Shown here: positions 50,998 through 59,332 of the stretch, piece after piece
How the letters are laid out: every line of letters starts with the position of its first letter
How positions within the stretch are numbered: position 1 is the first letter of the stretch
Origin: Bin125 sp026705025
GTDB taxonomy: Bacteria; Chloroflexota; Dehalococcoidia; Bin125
Reading direction: 5' to 3'
Assembly: GCA_026705025.1 (NCBI GenBank)
Contig: JAPPBN010000003.1
Coordinates: 62,001 to 126,000 of the forward strand
Length of the DNA stretch: 64,000 nt
Position numbers and translations under genes: made by a program
The notes under the pieces: generated by a model
What the model was told of the DNA's origin: nothing
The model's database searches: none
The model's input: only the letters and a program-made list of their open reading frames with translations

Positions 50998-51813
50998 ATG
51001 GCCAGTGCACCGACTCGCGTACATGTGGTGACAGGTGGATTCCCGCCGGGACAGCATGGGGGGCACGACATGGACTTTGCCCGCCTGCGGCTGCTCGACA
51101 TGCTGTATTCCGACGGCAATGTCCGGGCGACGACTGGTAACGACTTCACCGATATGTGGAAGTGGCTGCCCGTCACCGACGTGCTGATCACCTACACGGC
51201 CGGCCCGTATGCGGACGACCCGCAGAACGAGATCCTGCGCGACTGGATCGGCAACGGCGGACACTGGGTGGGGCTGCACGGAACGTCGGGCGGCAAGGCG
51301 GCCCGCATGGGCGAGGGCAAGCGCGCGATGGTCAAGATGGAGCACCACGAGACGCTGGGCGGCTTCTTCATCAACCACCCGCCGATCAAGCGCTTCACGG
51401 TCGACGTGAAGAATGTCGATTCACCGATCCTCGAGGGATTGCCCGAGCAATTCGATGTGATCGACGAGCCGTACATGATTGAGATCACGGATCGTCCGAA
51501 CACTGACATCCTGCTGACGGCGCCAATCGGTCCGGACAACTATCCGGACTTTGGCTTCGACTACGAGGAAGACACGGCGCTCGAGGCTGACGGAGTCACG
51601 CGAGTCTTCGGCTACACCCGCGGGATCGGCGAGGGCGGCGTCTGCTACATCGCCCTGGGCCACTGCCACTCGCCGCTAACGAACTCGCAGCCGTTCGTCG
51701 AGGAGAACGCGAGAGACGCGGACGGCGAAATGCCGCGCACCCTGCGCTTCACCTGGGAGACCGAGGAGTACGGTCAGCTGTTGAAGAACAGCATCAACTG
51801 GGCGCGGGGCTGA
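50998..51813 (+). CDS. ThuA-like (class I amidotransferase fold) protein
   Basis: A 271-residue protein of the ThuA/trehalose-utilisation family. It has VVTGGFPPGQHGGHDM, TYTAGPYADD, GHWVGLHGTSGG, NHPPIKRFTVDVKN, and a C-terminal YIALGHCHSPLTN; these correspond to the modified glutaminase-like fold. ThuA proteins act in sugar or ketosugar metabolism, but their chemistry is poorly known. The usual nucleophile position is G-L-H-G here, with no Cys. Not obviously in an operon. Confidence 0.82.
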   Translation: MASAPTRVHVVTGGFPPGQHGGHDMDFARLRLLDMLYSDGNVRATTGNDFTDMWKWLPVTDVLITYTAGPYADDPQNEILRDWIGNGGHWVGLHGTSGGKAARMGEGKRAMVKMEHHETLGGFFINHPPIKRFTVDVKNVDSPILEGLPEQFDVIDEPYMIEITDRPNTDILLTAPIGPDNYPDFGFDYEEDTALEADGVTRVFGYTRGIGEGGVCYIALGHCHSPLTNSQPFVEENARDADGEMPRTLRFTWETEEYGQLLKNSINWARG

Positions 51814-51845
51814 GCAACAAGCAGAACCGTCTCTACTCAGTTGCT

Positions 51846-51877
51846 CGGTTCCCCGCCTCCGAGCGGGGACCAGTCCC
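51846..51877. repeat. Left inverted repeat of the GIY-YIG element
   Basis: 32 bp, exactly complementary to 52218-52249. It contains the hairpin CCCCGC-CTCCGA-GCGGGG (51851-51868) and then GGGGACCAG, which is also the tail of the family A repeat at 499. Confidence 0.92.
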
Positions 51878-51910
51878 TACTGACTTGGGCTGATCACGTA
51901 TTATGAACAT

Positions 51911-52213
51911 ATGAGCACAGAAGCCTACGTCTACATTCTGGCGGGCTACAAGCCTGATGCGGGGCGCCGCCCAATCTATGTCGGCTCCACGACCGACCTC
52001 GCCAATCGGATTGAGCAACACAAGGCCGGAACAGGGAGTCGGCACACCGCCCGCTACAACATCCGTAAGCTCGTCTGGTTTGAGCAGCATGAGTCCGTGA
52101 CGACAGCAATGCAGCGGGATTACCGGCTCAAGCGATGGGATCGAGCGTGGAAGGATGAATTGATCGAGGCGGAGAATCCTGAATGGAGAGATCTGTCGGA
52201 CGAACTGGCGTAG
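51911..52213 (+). CDS. Small GIY-YIG endonuclease (URI/COG2827 type)
   Basis: A 100-residue single-domain nuclease. The GIY half is YVYILAG and the YIG half is PIYVGSTTDLANRIEQH; the family arginine is in N-R-I-E-Q-H. The C-terminal segment W-K-D-E-L-I-E-A-E-N-P-E-W holds the expected acidic residue. It has no DNA-binding add-on domain. Its gene stands alone between inverted repeats. A TATTAT lies just upstream, but there is no clear ribosome binding site. Such small proteins have no assigned cell function; UvrC-like repair is unlikely. Confidence 0.88.
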   Translation: MSTEAYVYILAGYKPDAGRRPIYVGSTTDLANRIEQHKAGTGSRHTARYNIRKLVWFEQHESVTTAMQRDYRLKRWDRAWKDELIEAENPEWRDLSDELA

Positions 52214-52217
52214 GCGG

Positions 52218-52249
52218 GGGACTGGTCCCCGCTCGGAGGCGGGGAACCG
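52218..52249. repeat. Right inverted repeat of the GIY-YIG element
   Basis: Exact reverse complement of 51846-51877, beginning five bases after the nuclease stop codon and ending 20 bases before the stop of the hydrolase gene on the other strand. Confidence 0.92.
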
Positions 52250-52268
52250 GAGAAGAGACGGGGCGATT

Positions 52269-53291
52269 TTACTCGCCGACGACCGGCTCGGGGAGGACGT
52301 CGAGGAGGCCGCCGAAGATTTCGGCTTCTTCGTCGACGGGGGTGGTTTCGACGGGGTTGACGGTTCTGGGGACTCTGGGGCCCTCGCTGAAGAGGGCGTT
52401 GAAGATCGACTCGGCGTGCTCGATGAATCCGAGTGAGCCGACGCCGTCGACGTAGATCGGACGGCAATCCGGGAGTTCGGCGGCGATCCGACGACCCATC
52501 TGGATGGGATGGGACTCATCCAGCATCGCGTGCCAGAGCACGACCGGGAACTGGACATCGCGCAACTCGAATCCCCACGGCTCCAGGTGGTGGCGGGCTT
52601 CGTCGCCGGCTGCGGCAGGTCCCTGCCGGAACGCTTCTCGCAGATCGGTGATCCGATTGGTCAGCGTCGGCTCAGAACCGAGGATGGCGCCGTCGACCGG
52701 TGGCATCCGCTTGATCTGCTCGGCCACGACGCGGTCCGGTCGCTTCTGCACGGAACGGCCGTAGCCTCGCATCCAGAGAGACGCCAGGCGTTGCGACTTG
52801 AGGAACAGGGTGTAGATCAGCCGCCACTCGTAGGACATACCCTCCAGCACCTCGCCGGAGTCGATCGCGCCCAGGCCGGACACGAGGGCGACGCGATGCA
52901 GGCGCTCGGGCATCCTCAGGGCGCAGGCGAGCGTGTACGGCAACCCGGCCGATATGCCGGCAACGGAGAATTTTTCAATCTCGAGGTAATCGGCCAACTG
53001 GCGCAGGTCGGATGGCCAGTCAAGAATGTCGCGGCCCGGCAACGGGTCGGAGTAGCCGAATCCTGGTCGCTCCGGCGCGATCAGGCGCACGCCGGCGCGA
53101 GCGGCGCCGGGATCCATGACCGCGGCGGCAACGCGAGACGACGGGATTCCGTGATGGAAGAAGAGCGGCTCGCCCCTGGGATCGCCGTACTCGGTCCAGC
53201 TCAACGTCCGGCCGTCGGCGAGCCGGACCTCGCTATGTGGCGGCTCGGGATCGTCGTCGGTGGCTCGGCTGGAAATCTCGGCGGTTGTCAT
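52269..53291 (-). CDS. Alpha/beta hydrolase
   Basis: A 340-residue alpha/beta-fold hydrolase. The oxyanion region is HHGIP (46-50), the nucleophile elbow is GISAG with Ser114, and R-P-G-F-G-Y-S-D near 75-82 is typical. The C-terminal segment contains LWHAMLDESHPIQMG with the acid and histidine region. The last ~25 residues are extra and acidic. ATG 53291 is chosen; GTG 53309 would add six residues. The substrate is unknown. Confidence 0.88.
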   Translation of the reverse strand: MTTAEISSRATDDDPEPPHSEVRLADGRTLSWTEYGDPRGEPLFFHHGIPSSRVAAAVMDPGAARAGVRLIAPERPGFGYSDPLPGRDILDWPSDLRQLADYLEIEKFSVAGISAGLPYTLACALRMPERLHRVALVSGLGAIDSGEVLEGMSYEWRLIYTLFLKSQRLASLWMRGYGRSVQKRPDRVVAEQIKRMPPVDGAILGSEPTLTNRITDLREAFRQGPAAAGDEARHHLEPWGFELRDVQFPVVLWHAMLDESHPIQMGRRIAAELPDCRPIYVDGVGSLGFIEHAESIFNALFSEGPRVPRTVNPVETTPVDEEAEIFGGLLDVLPEPVVGE

Positions 53292-53335
53292 GTAGTCGGA
53301 TCGTATCACTCGCGACTGAGAGGAGGCTGCGGGGA

Positions 53336-53373
53336 GGCCCTCACCCTGACCCTCTCCTGGAGGGAGAGGGGAC
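53336..53373 (+). repeat. Dispersed palindromic repeat, family A copy 4
   Basis: GGCCCTCACCCTGACCC start, CCCTCTCC stem with its complement (53350-53370) and a GGGGACC tail. Between two minus-strand genes, 45 nt ahead of the hydrolase start. Confidence 0.8.
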
Positions 53374-53397
53374 CGGGGGAAGGGAGGGCGAATCGGG

Positions 53398-55152
53398 TTA
53401 GTCGGCTCTGGCGGCCTCGGAGACCAGCAGTTCGGCCTCGACGTCGTCGGCGAGGTTCTCGATGACCGGGGTTTCGCCGAGGCAGCCGTCCTCGACCTGC
53501 ATGTCGAAGGCGTCGGCGAAGTAGCGGTAGGACTGGTACTGGTCGCCGTACTTCATGTGACCGGCCGTGTGATGCGCGGCCGAAAGCAGCAGTGTGTTGC
53601 GCATCTCGGACGTCGTGCGGCGGTAATCCTCGAGCATGCAGAGGCCGATTTCCTGGTTGTGCGGATCGTTGCCCTGCTTGGCGATGCCGTCGGCCAGCGT
53701 CTCGACCAGCGGTGCGTCGTCGTAGCCCTGCTTGAGGTAGTTCTCGACCCAGAACACCGACTGTTCTGAGTCAAGGGCCAGCATGGCCTCATTGAGCTCG
53801 CCCAGGAGCTTGCCTTGCGACATCGGCGGCGCGTCCTCGTCCATCGAGTAGCCGGCAAAGTAGGTCGCGGCGCCGCGGGTCTTGTTGCCCTTGGAGTTGG
53901 TGACCCAGTGGGCGCACTGATTGATGAAGTTGGCGGCGATGAAGAGCAGCTTGGTCTTGTGCGGGTGGTCGAAGTTTTCGTAGAACCAGCCGAGCATGTT
54001 GGTGTACTCGTAGCCATGCTGGGGCATCGAGAAGTTCGCGGGCAGGCCGCATTCGAGCACCACACGGGCCGCGGCGATCTGGATTGCGTCGAGGATCGAC
54101 TTGGGCGATCGTCCGGCCTTGAGCAGCGCAACGATGTCTTCGATGTACGACTCTTCGGGTTCGCGGATGATCGAGCGGATCAGGCCTTCGGCCTCGGGCG
54201 GAGAGAGCGGAATCTGGTTAGTGAACAGTTCCTGGTCCCGGGTCGAGGTGGTTGTTGCGTTGAGCGAGGATGCGGGCGGCTCCTCCTCGAGGTGGTACAT
54301 CATGATCTGGCAGGCCGACTCGAACAGCGAGTACCAACGCGGGCCGACGGCGATGTCGGGCACGCCGGCGTAGAGCACGTGGTGCGCGTTGTCCCAGCCA
54401 ATTGCGCGTCCGAGCTGGATCGTGCTTCGAGCACGGAATGACTTGTGGCCGGTCGTGTACGAGCGGTTCCAGAACATTCGGTCCTGCACGTCGATCAGGC
54501 CGGCGAACATCATTTGGCCGAGGATTTCCTCGCGGCGCTCGGGGAACTTGTCCCAGAGGCCGAGGAAGAGCGAGTACTCCTCGTTGACGTGTCCGTACTG
54601 GACCAGGGTGAGCCAGTCGTTCAGCCCCTCTTCCAGGCTGCCGTCGTAGTCGGCCGGCTCCTGGTCGTCCCAGTGCGCGGCGGGCGGGGCCGGGCCGTCG
54701 GGGTACTTCTCGGGGTCGTAGGTGCGTCGGGAGTAGTGGCCGGGCATCCTGCCCTTGAGCTGGTTCCAGATGTCGAGGCCGGTGGGCACGTACCAGGCGG
54801 TCTGGCTGAGCGGCAGGTGGCGCATCTCTTCGGAGACCATGTTCTGCAGACCCAGCGTCGCCCGCGAGGAGAGCAGGCAATGATCGTTGTTGACGAATCG
54901 GACGATGCCCGAGTCGATCCGTTGGTGATAGGGCACGTGGGTGTAGGGGGCGTGCGCGCGAATGGTTTCGGAGAGAATCTCCGTTGTCGGGCGACCGTCT
55001 TTGATCAGGTCAAAGGCCTGGTGCAGGGCCGACGTGTTATCGCGCTCGACGATCGTCTCGCGGTAGCGGTCGTAGGCGGCCGCTGTCTTGCGATCCATGT
55101 AGGCAGGGGACGAACCGCTGTCGCCGGTACCGGATGTCTTGTGCAGGCCCAT
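53398..55152 (-). CDS. Unrecognised 584-residue helical protein
   Basis: I do not recognise this protein. It lacks a signal peptide or membrane helices and reads as mostly helical with many His, Tyr and Trp residues. Distinctive blocks are SGIVRFVNNDHCLLSSRATLG, HVLYAGVPDIAVGPRWYSLFE, NFINQCAHWVTNSKGNKTRG and LSAAHHTAGHMKYGDQYQSY; each is cited for the H and D residues that could bind metal. ATG 55152 is preceded by GGAGCG. It is divergent from the DUF1800/DUF1501/NHL genes and may be functionally tied to them. Confidence 0.75.
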   Translation of the reverse strand: MGLHKTSGTGDSGSSPAYMDRKTAAAYDRYRETIVERDNTSALHQAFDLIKDGRPTTEILSETIRAHAPYTHVPYHQRIDSGIVRFVNNDHCLLSSRATLGLQNMVSEEMRHLPLSQTAWYVPTGLDIWNQLKGRMPGHYSRRTYDPEKYPDGPAPPAAHWDDQEPADYDGSLEEGLNDWLTLVQYGHVNEEYSLFLGLWDKFPERREEILGQMMFAGLIDVQDRMFWNRSYTTGHKSFRARSTIQLGRAIGWDNAHHVLYAGVPDIAVGPRWYSLFESACQIMMYHLEEEPPASSLNATTTSTRDQELFTNQIPLSPPEAEGLIRSIIREPEESYIEDIVALLKAGRSPKSILDAIQIAAARVVLECGLPANFSMPQHGYEYTNMLGWFYENFDHPHKTKLLFIAANFINQCAHWVTNSKGNKTRGAATYFAGYSMDEDAPPMSQGKLLGELNEAMLALDSEQSVFWVENYLKQGYDDAPLVETLADGIAKQGNDPHNQEIGLCMLEDYRRTTSEMRNTLLLSAAHHTAGHMKYGDQYQSYRYFADAFDMQVEDGCLGETPVIENLADDVEAELLVSEAARAD

Positions 55153-55507
55153 TGAGCGCTCCAGGCACTGAATACGGAATTGCTGAAGTTGATGCGCAGT
55201 ATAGCGAGGGGTCCCGCGTCCAAAACCGGGCGGCAATCACGCCGACAACGCAGTACTCGGCGCGGCAATCTCGTACTGCCTGGGAGCGTGGTCCGTTCTG
55301 GTCTCGGCAAGATACCCGCGGCAAGCGCCGGTATGGCGGAAATGTGGGACGGCGGCCGAGCGGGAGGGGAGAACGTGAAACGAACTGACCCGTACTCATG
55401 CCGAATGTTCCGTCCTCCATGTCGTATATTGCCCCTGTAGAGCAATCGCGCGGGCTTGACGGAATTTTCGTACCTGCGCATGGACTTTTCTTGGAGAGGT
55501 GCCCCAC
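55153..55507. other. 355 bp divergent intergenic region
   Basis: No gene is supported here. The region separates the unrecognised protein (minus) from the DUF1800 gene (plus) and should hold both promoters. TATATT near 55426 is a possible -10 for the plus side. GCAGTAC at 55250-55256 pairs with GTACTGC at 55273-55279, a 7 bp inverted repeat with a 16-base loop that could be a regulator site. Confidence 0.4.
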
Positions 55508-56905
55508 ATGTCTGACGACCAACGAGCACTGGTCGCCCACCTGATGCGTCGCGCCGGCGCCGGCGCGACGCCCGCTCAGCTCGATGAGCTGGCCAAGCGG
55601 CCCTACGCCGAAGTTGTTGAAGACCTGATCAATCCGACGATGGCGGAAGATGATGACGATCTGGTCTTCCGCTACTTCCCGGCGTTGGCCAACTCGGACA
55701 CGCCGTGGCCCTGGAGCGGGCGTTGGATCTACTGGATGGTCAACTCCGAGTCGCCGCTGCGCGAGAAGATGGCGCTGTTCTGGCACCACGTGTTCGCGAC
55801 GGCCTGGTTCAAGTCGGAGCACGGACCATCGATGCCGGTCCATATCCAGATGTTCCGCCAGCACGGCATGGCCAACATGCGCGTGCTGTTGGAAGAACTG
55901 TCGCGCGACCCGTTGATGATTTTCTGGCTGGACAACAGCGAGTCGGTTGTCGGCGCGCCGAACGAGAATTACGGCCGCGAACTGCTTGAGCTGTTCTCGA
56001 TGGGTGTGGGCAACTACACCGAAGACGACATCAAGGCCGCTGCCTACAGCTTCACCGGCTGGACCTTCGAGCAGCCGATTCCGCTGTACCCGCACGGCGG
56101 CTACCCGGCGCGTTTCGTCTACCGCGACGATCTGCACGACCACTCCGAGAAGGAGTTCCTGGGCCACAAGGGCAATTTCAACGGTGAGGACATCATCGAC
56201 ATCATCGTCCAGCAGCCGGCAACCGGCCGCTTCATTGGACGTCACCTCTACAACTTCTTCGTCAAGGACGAGCCGGGTGTTTCGGCCTGGTCGGTGACCG
56301 ACCCGGGCAACCCAGAGGCCGTGGCCGAACTGGCCTCCGCCTTTGCCGAGTCGAACGGCGACCTGCGCGCGGTGATGCGCGTATTGTTCAACGCCGAGTG
56401 GTTCAAAGAGGCCCGCTACGAGCGGGTCAAGTGCCCGGCCGAGTGGGTCGCTGGCGCATACAAGCTGTCGGGAACCCTGGGGGTTCCGCAGCCCGAGATG
56501 TGGAACCTGCACATGACGATGGGCGCCATGGGCCAGAGCCTGATGGACCCGCCCTCGGTCGAAGGCTGGCACACAGGCAAGGAGTGGATCGACGGCGGCA
56601 CGCTGATGGAGCGGATCAACTTCGCCTCCAAGCTGGTCTCCGATCCGTCTGCCCCGGGCGTCCAGGAACTGGTCGGCCGATTGCAGGAACAGGGCGCAAG
56701 CAGCCCGGAGGATCTGGTCGACGCGGCGCTCGACTTCGCCGGCCCGCTGGTGGTGTCGGACAACACCCGAGAAGCCCTGCTCGCTGCAGCCTCCGAGGGC
56801 GGCGCGCTCTCATTCGACGGTGACGAGGCGATCGAAGCGACAGGCCAGCGCGCAGCGCAGGCCCTGCGACTCGTCATCGCCTCTCCCGAGTATCAGTTCG
56901 CCTAA
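55508..56905 (+). CDS. DUF1800 family protein without signal peptide
   Basis: A 465-residue DUF1800 protein: HLMRRAGAGATPAQLDELA at the start, PLREKMALFWHHVFAT, then NENYGRELLELFSMGVGNYTEDDIKAAAYSFTGWTF, cited by the N-Y-A/G-R-E-L-L-E-L-F-S-M-G core. Members are usually exported by the Tat route; here the first residues are MSDDQRALV with no signal. GGAGAGG sits eight bases ahead of ATG 55508. It is followed by its usual partner DUF1501, separated by a palindromic repeat. Confidence 0.9.
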   Translation: MSDDQRALVAHLMRRAGAGATPAQLDELAKRPYAEVVEDLINPTMAEDDDDLVFRYFPALANSDTPWPWSGRWIYWMVNSESPLREKMALFWHHVFATAWFKSEHGPSMPVHIQMFRQHGMANMRVLLEELSRDPLMIFWLDNSESVVGAPNENYGRELLELFSMGVGNYTEDDIKAAAYSFTGWTFEQPIPLYPHGGYPARFVYRDDLHDHSEKEFLGHKGNFNGEDIIDIIVQQPATGRFIGRHLYNFFVKDEPGVSAWSVTDPGNPEAVAELASAFAESNGDLRAVMRVLFNAEWFKEARYERVKCPAEWVAGAYKLSGTLGVPQPEMWNLHMTMGAMGQSLMDPPSVEGWHTGKEWIDGGTLMERINFASKLVSDPSAPGVQELVGRLQEQGASSPEDLVDAALDFAGPLVVSDNTREALLAAASEGGALSFDGDEAIEATGQRAAQALRLVIASPEYQFA

Positions 56906-56911
56906 ACCGGC

Positions 56912-56948
56912 ACTTACCCCGAACGCTCTCCCTCAGGGAGAGGGGACC
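56912..56948 (+). repeat. Dispersed palindromic repeat, family A copy 5
   Basis: A shorter copy with the CTCTCCCT/AGGGAGAG hairpin (56926-56942) and a GGGGACC tail, inserted between the DUF1800 and DUF1501 genes. It leaves the second gene 71 bp away, where a shorter gap would be usual. Confidence 0.82.
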
Positions 56949-56976
56949 AACGCAAGCAACGGAACGGAACAAGTCA

Positions 56977-58140
56977 ATGAGCGGCAACGGACACAGCGAG
57001 AAGAAGGACCCGGTCCTCGTCATTGTCCAGCTTTCGGGCGGCAACGACTTCATGAACACCCTGGTTCCCTACAACGAGGGCCACTATTACGACGCCCGAC
57101 CGCTGGTCGGCGTGCCTCAGGACGAGGTGATGCCGATCAATGACGAGCTGGGCTTCAATCCGGCCGCCGAGCGGATGAAAAAGATGTACGACAACGGCGA
57201 TGTCGCTGTTGTCCAGGGCATTGGCTATCCCAACGCATCGCGCTCGCACTTCCGCGGCATGGACATCTTGCACACCTGTGAGCCGGATCGGATCTCGACC
57301 GAGGGCTGGGTGGCGAAGCTGATCCAGCGGCTCGACCCGGACTCCGAGAATCCGCTGACCGGAATCAACATCGGCCGCGGTCTGCCGCGCGCCATGGCGG
57401 CCGCCGGCGTGACGGCGACGTCCGTGGGCGACCTCGACAACTACGGCCTGATGCCAGACATCCAGGCAGAGGAAGATCGCAACCGCGATCTGGAGATCTT
57501 CAAGCGGATGTACACGCCGGCGATTGGCAGCGGGATTGTGATGGACTACCTGCGCCAGACTGGCGTTGACTCGCTGGCCGGGGCCGACATGCTGGCTCCT
57601 GTTCCCGGAATGTATGAGTCGTCGGTTGAGTACGGCGCGAATCCGATCGCCAAGGCCCTGCGCGATGTCGCCCGGATCCACACCGCCGGACTCGGCGCTC
57701 GCGTCTTCTACACCAACCACATCGGCTACGACACCCATTCGCACCAACCGCCGGTTCACCCGGGTCTGCTGCGAGACATGACCGGTGCGCTCGACGACTT
57801 CCTCACCGACCTGCGTGAACACGACGCGGCCGAGGAAGTTGCGGTGCTGGTCTTCACCGAGTTCGGCCGGCGGATGAAGGACAACGGCTCGGGAACCGAC
57901 CACGGCTCCGGTGGCGGCGCCTTCATCATCGGCGAGAACGTCGAGGGCGGCCTCTATGCCGAGTACCCGTCGGTCGACCCCAAGGACTGGCTGAACGGCG
58001 AAGACCTGCAGCACACCGTCGACTTCCGCGGCATCTACGGCACGATGCTGGAGCAGTGGATGGACGTCGAGCCTGAGGAAATCGTCGTAGGCGACTTCGA
58101 ACAGGTCCACCCGTTCAAGAAGACCATGCTGTCGAACTAG
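56977..58140 (+). CDS. DUF1501 family protein
   Basis: A 387-residue protein of the DUF1501 (alkaline phosphatase-like) family. It has LVIVQLSGGNDFMNTLVPYN at the start, ASRSHFRGMDILHT, then EVAVLVFTEFGRRMKDNGSGTDHGSGGG, cited by the E-F-G-R-R and G-T-D-H-G core. These carry the metal and phosphate-type residues. Members are usually secreted with a Tat signal; this one has only a short polar lead. It follows the DUF1800 gene, the standard pair, and their joint function is unknown. Confidence 0.9.
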   Translation: MSGNGHSEKKDPVLVIVQLSGGNDFMNTLVPYNEGHYYDARPLVGVPQDEVMPINDELGFNPAAERMKKMYDNGDVAVVQGIGYPNASRSHFRGMDILHTCEPDRISTEGWVAKLIQRLDPDSENPLTGINIGRGLPRAMAAAGVTATSVGDLDNYGLMPDIQAEEDRNRDLEIFKRMYTPAIGSGIVMDYLRQTGVDSLAGADMLAPVPGMYESSVEYGANPIAKALRDVARIHTAGLGARVFYTNHIGYDTHSHQPPVHPGLLRDMTGALDDFLTDLREHDAAEEVAVLVFTEFGRRMKDNGSGTDHGSGGGAFIIGENVEGGLYAEYPSVDPKDWLNGEDLQHTVDFRGIYGTMLEQWMDVEPEEIVVGDFEQVHPFKKTMLSN

Positions 58141-58149
58141 CGAGCACGA

Positions 58150-58256
58150 TCAGAGCTCCCCTGTGGGGGAGTTGTCGCGGAGCGACTGAGGGGGCCGCTC
58201 GCGACGTACCGGATGCCCCCACAGCCTTCGGCAACTCCCCCTGATTGGGAGTTCCG
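58150..58256. repeat. Composite inverted repeat, family D
   Basis: Several nested palindromes. CTCCCC-TGT-GGGGGAG begins the unit, and TCGC-GGA-GCGA follows. CTGTGGGGG (58161-58169) is exactly complementary to 58216-58224, and GGGGGAGTTG (58165-58174) to 58232-58241. It occupies nearly all of the gap between the DUF1501 gene and the NHL gene. Confidence 0.8.
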
Positions 58257-58280
58257 GGAGGTCCAAAGAGGAGGTTCCGA

Positions 58281-59303
58281 ATGGCATATCCACACGCGAT
58301 GCTGCGCTGCGGCTACCCATATGAGCGGGTGATGGGCATGCGCCGAGTCACAACGTTCCCGGTCGACGTTGCGATCGGCGACGACCGGATCTACGTGGTG
58401 GGCCGTACGGAGCTCGGGGTCGGCGGCAACATCCGCATGGTCTCGTTGAAGACCGACGACGAGCTCGGCGATGACCTCACGCACGGTGATCTGGGCACGA
58501 TGGCCGACACCGGACTCCTCTGGCCCGTCGGCCTGCTGCGTACCGAGGACGGCAACCTGCACGTGCTCGACGAAGGCAACCACAACGTCACGACCTACTC
58601 GCCCGAGGGCGAGAAGCTGAACCAGTGGGGCGAGCACGGCTCAGGACCGGGACAGTTGGACCGGCCGTCGGGCTTCGCCTTCGACTCAGACGGCAATGTC
58701 TGGGTCGTCGACACGCAGAATCACCGGATCCAACAGTTCTCGGCTGATGGCGAGCTGATCGGCGGCTTCGGCGAGTTCGGTGACGGCCCCGGCCAGTTCA
58801 ACATGCCCTGGGGGATCACCTTCGATGCGGCTGGGGATCTGTACATCTCCGACTGGCGCAACGACCGAGTCCAGAAGTTGACTGCGTCGGGCGAACACAT
58901 CATGGACTTCGGCACGCGGCCGGGTTACGAAGTGGGCCGACCGTGCGGCGTCGCGGTGGACGAGCACGGAGACCTGTATGTCGCAGAGCGCAACAAGCAC
59001 CGGGTCGTGATGTACGACCATCGCGGACGCTACGTCGAGTCCTTCTACGGAGCGGCAACGCTCGGCCGGATGGGTCGCGAGTACATCCGCGCCAACCAGA
59101 AGACGCTGCGTCTGCGCGAGATGACTTCCCTGGAAGAGCAGAAGCTGTTGCGCTTCCCGCAGGGCGTGCGCTACCACGAGGGCCGGCTCTACATCTGCGA
59201 TTTCGGCAGCCACCGCGTTCAGGTCTACAAGAAGGACGCCGAGCCGCTGACCGAGCAGCAGATCATGGCCGAGCTGCGGGCGCCAACGCTGTCGACTACG
59301 TAG
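58281..59303 (+). CDS. NHL-repeat beta-propeller protein
   Basis: A 340-residue propeller protein. Repeats of the form GFAFDSDGNVWVVDTQNHRIQQF, GITFDAAGDLYISDWRNDRVQKL and GVAVDEHGDLYVAERNKHRVVMY are plain, each cited by its D-x-x-G-x-x-x-V/I-x-D/E-x-x-N-x-R-V core; five to six are visible. No signal peptide is seen. GAGGAGG precedes ATG 58281; the open frame further upstream only reads through the repeat. It could be a lyase-like or binding propeller. Confidence 0.9.
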   Translation: MAYPHAMLRCGYPYERVMGMRRVTTFPVDVAIGDDRIYVVGRTELGVGGNIRMVSLKTDDELGDDLTHGDLGTMADTGLLWPVGLLRTEDGNLHVLDEGNHNVTTYSPEGEKLNQWGEHGSGPGQLDRPSGFAFDSDGNVWVVDTQNHRIQQFSADGELIGGFGEFGDGPGQFNMPWGITFDAAGDLYISDWRNDRVQKLTASGEHIMDFGTRPGYEVGRPCGVAVDEHGDLYVAERNKHRVVMYDHRGRYVESFYGAATLGRMGREYIRANQKTLRLREMTSLEEQKLLRFPQGVRYHEGRLYICDFGSHRVQVYKKDAEPLTEQQIMAELRAPTLSTT

Positions 59304-59332
59304 GTCGCGTCTGAACAGATCGGGCGAAGCCA

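Larger units (their letters stand above)
51846..52249 (+). mobile_element. Compact GIY-YIG element bounded by 32 bp inverted repeats
   Basis: A 404 bp unit holding one nuclease gene between perfect 32 bp inverted repeats at 51846-51877 and 52218-52249. Each repeat holds its own small palindrome, CCCCGC-CTCCGA-GCGGGG. The right repeat starts five bases after the gene's stop codon. Outside lies a further imperfect pair, CCGTCTCT (51827) and AGAGACGG (52254). The arrangement parallels REP-transposase units, with a GIY-YIG nuclease in place of the transposase. Mobility is inferred. Confidence 0.72.
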
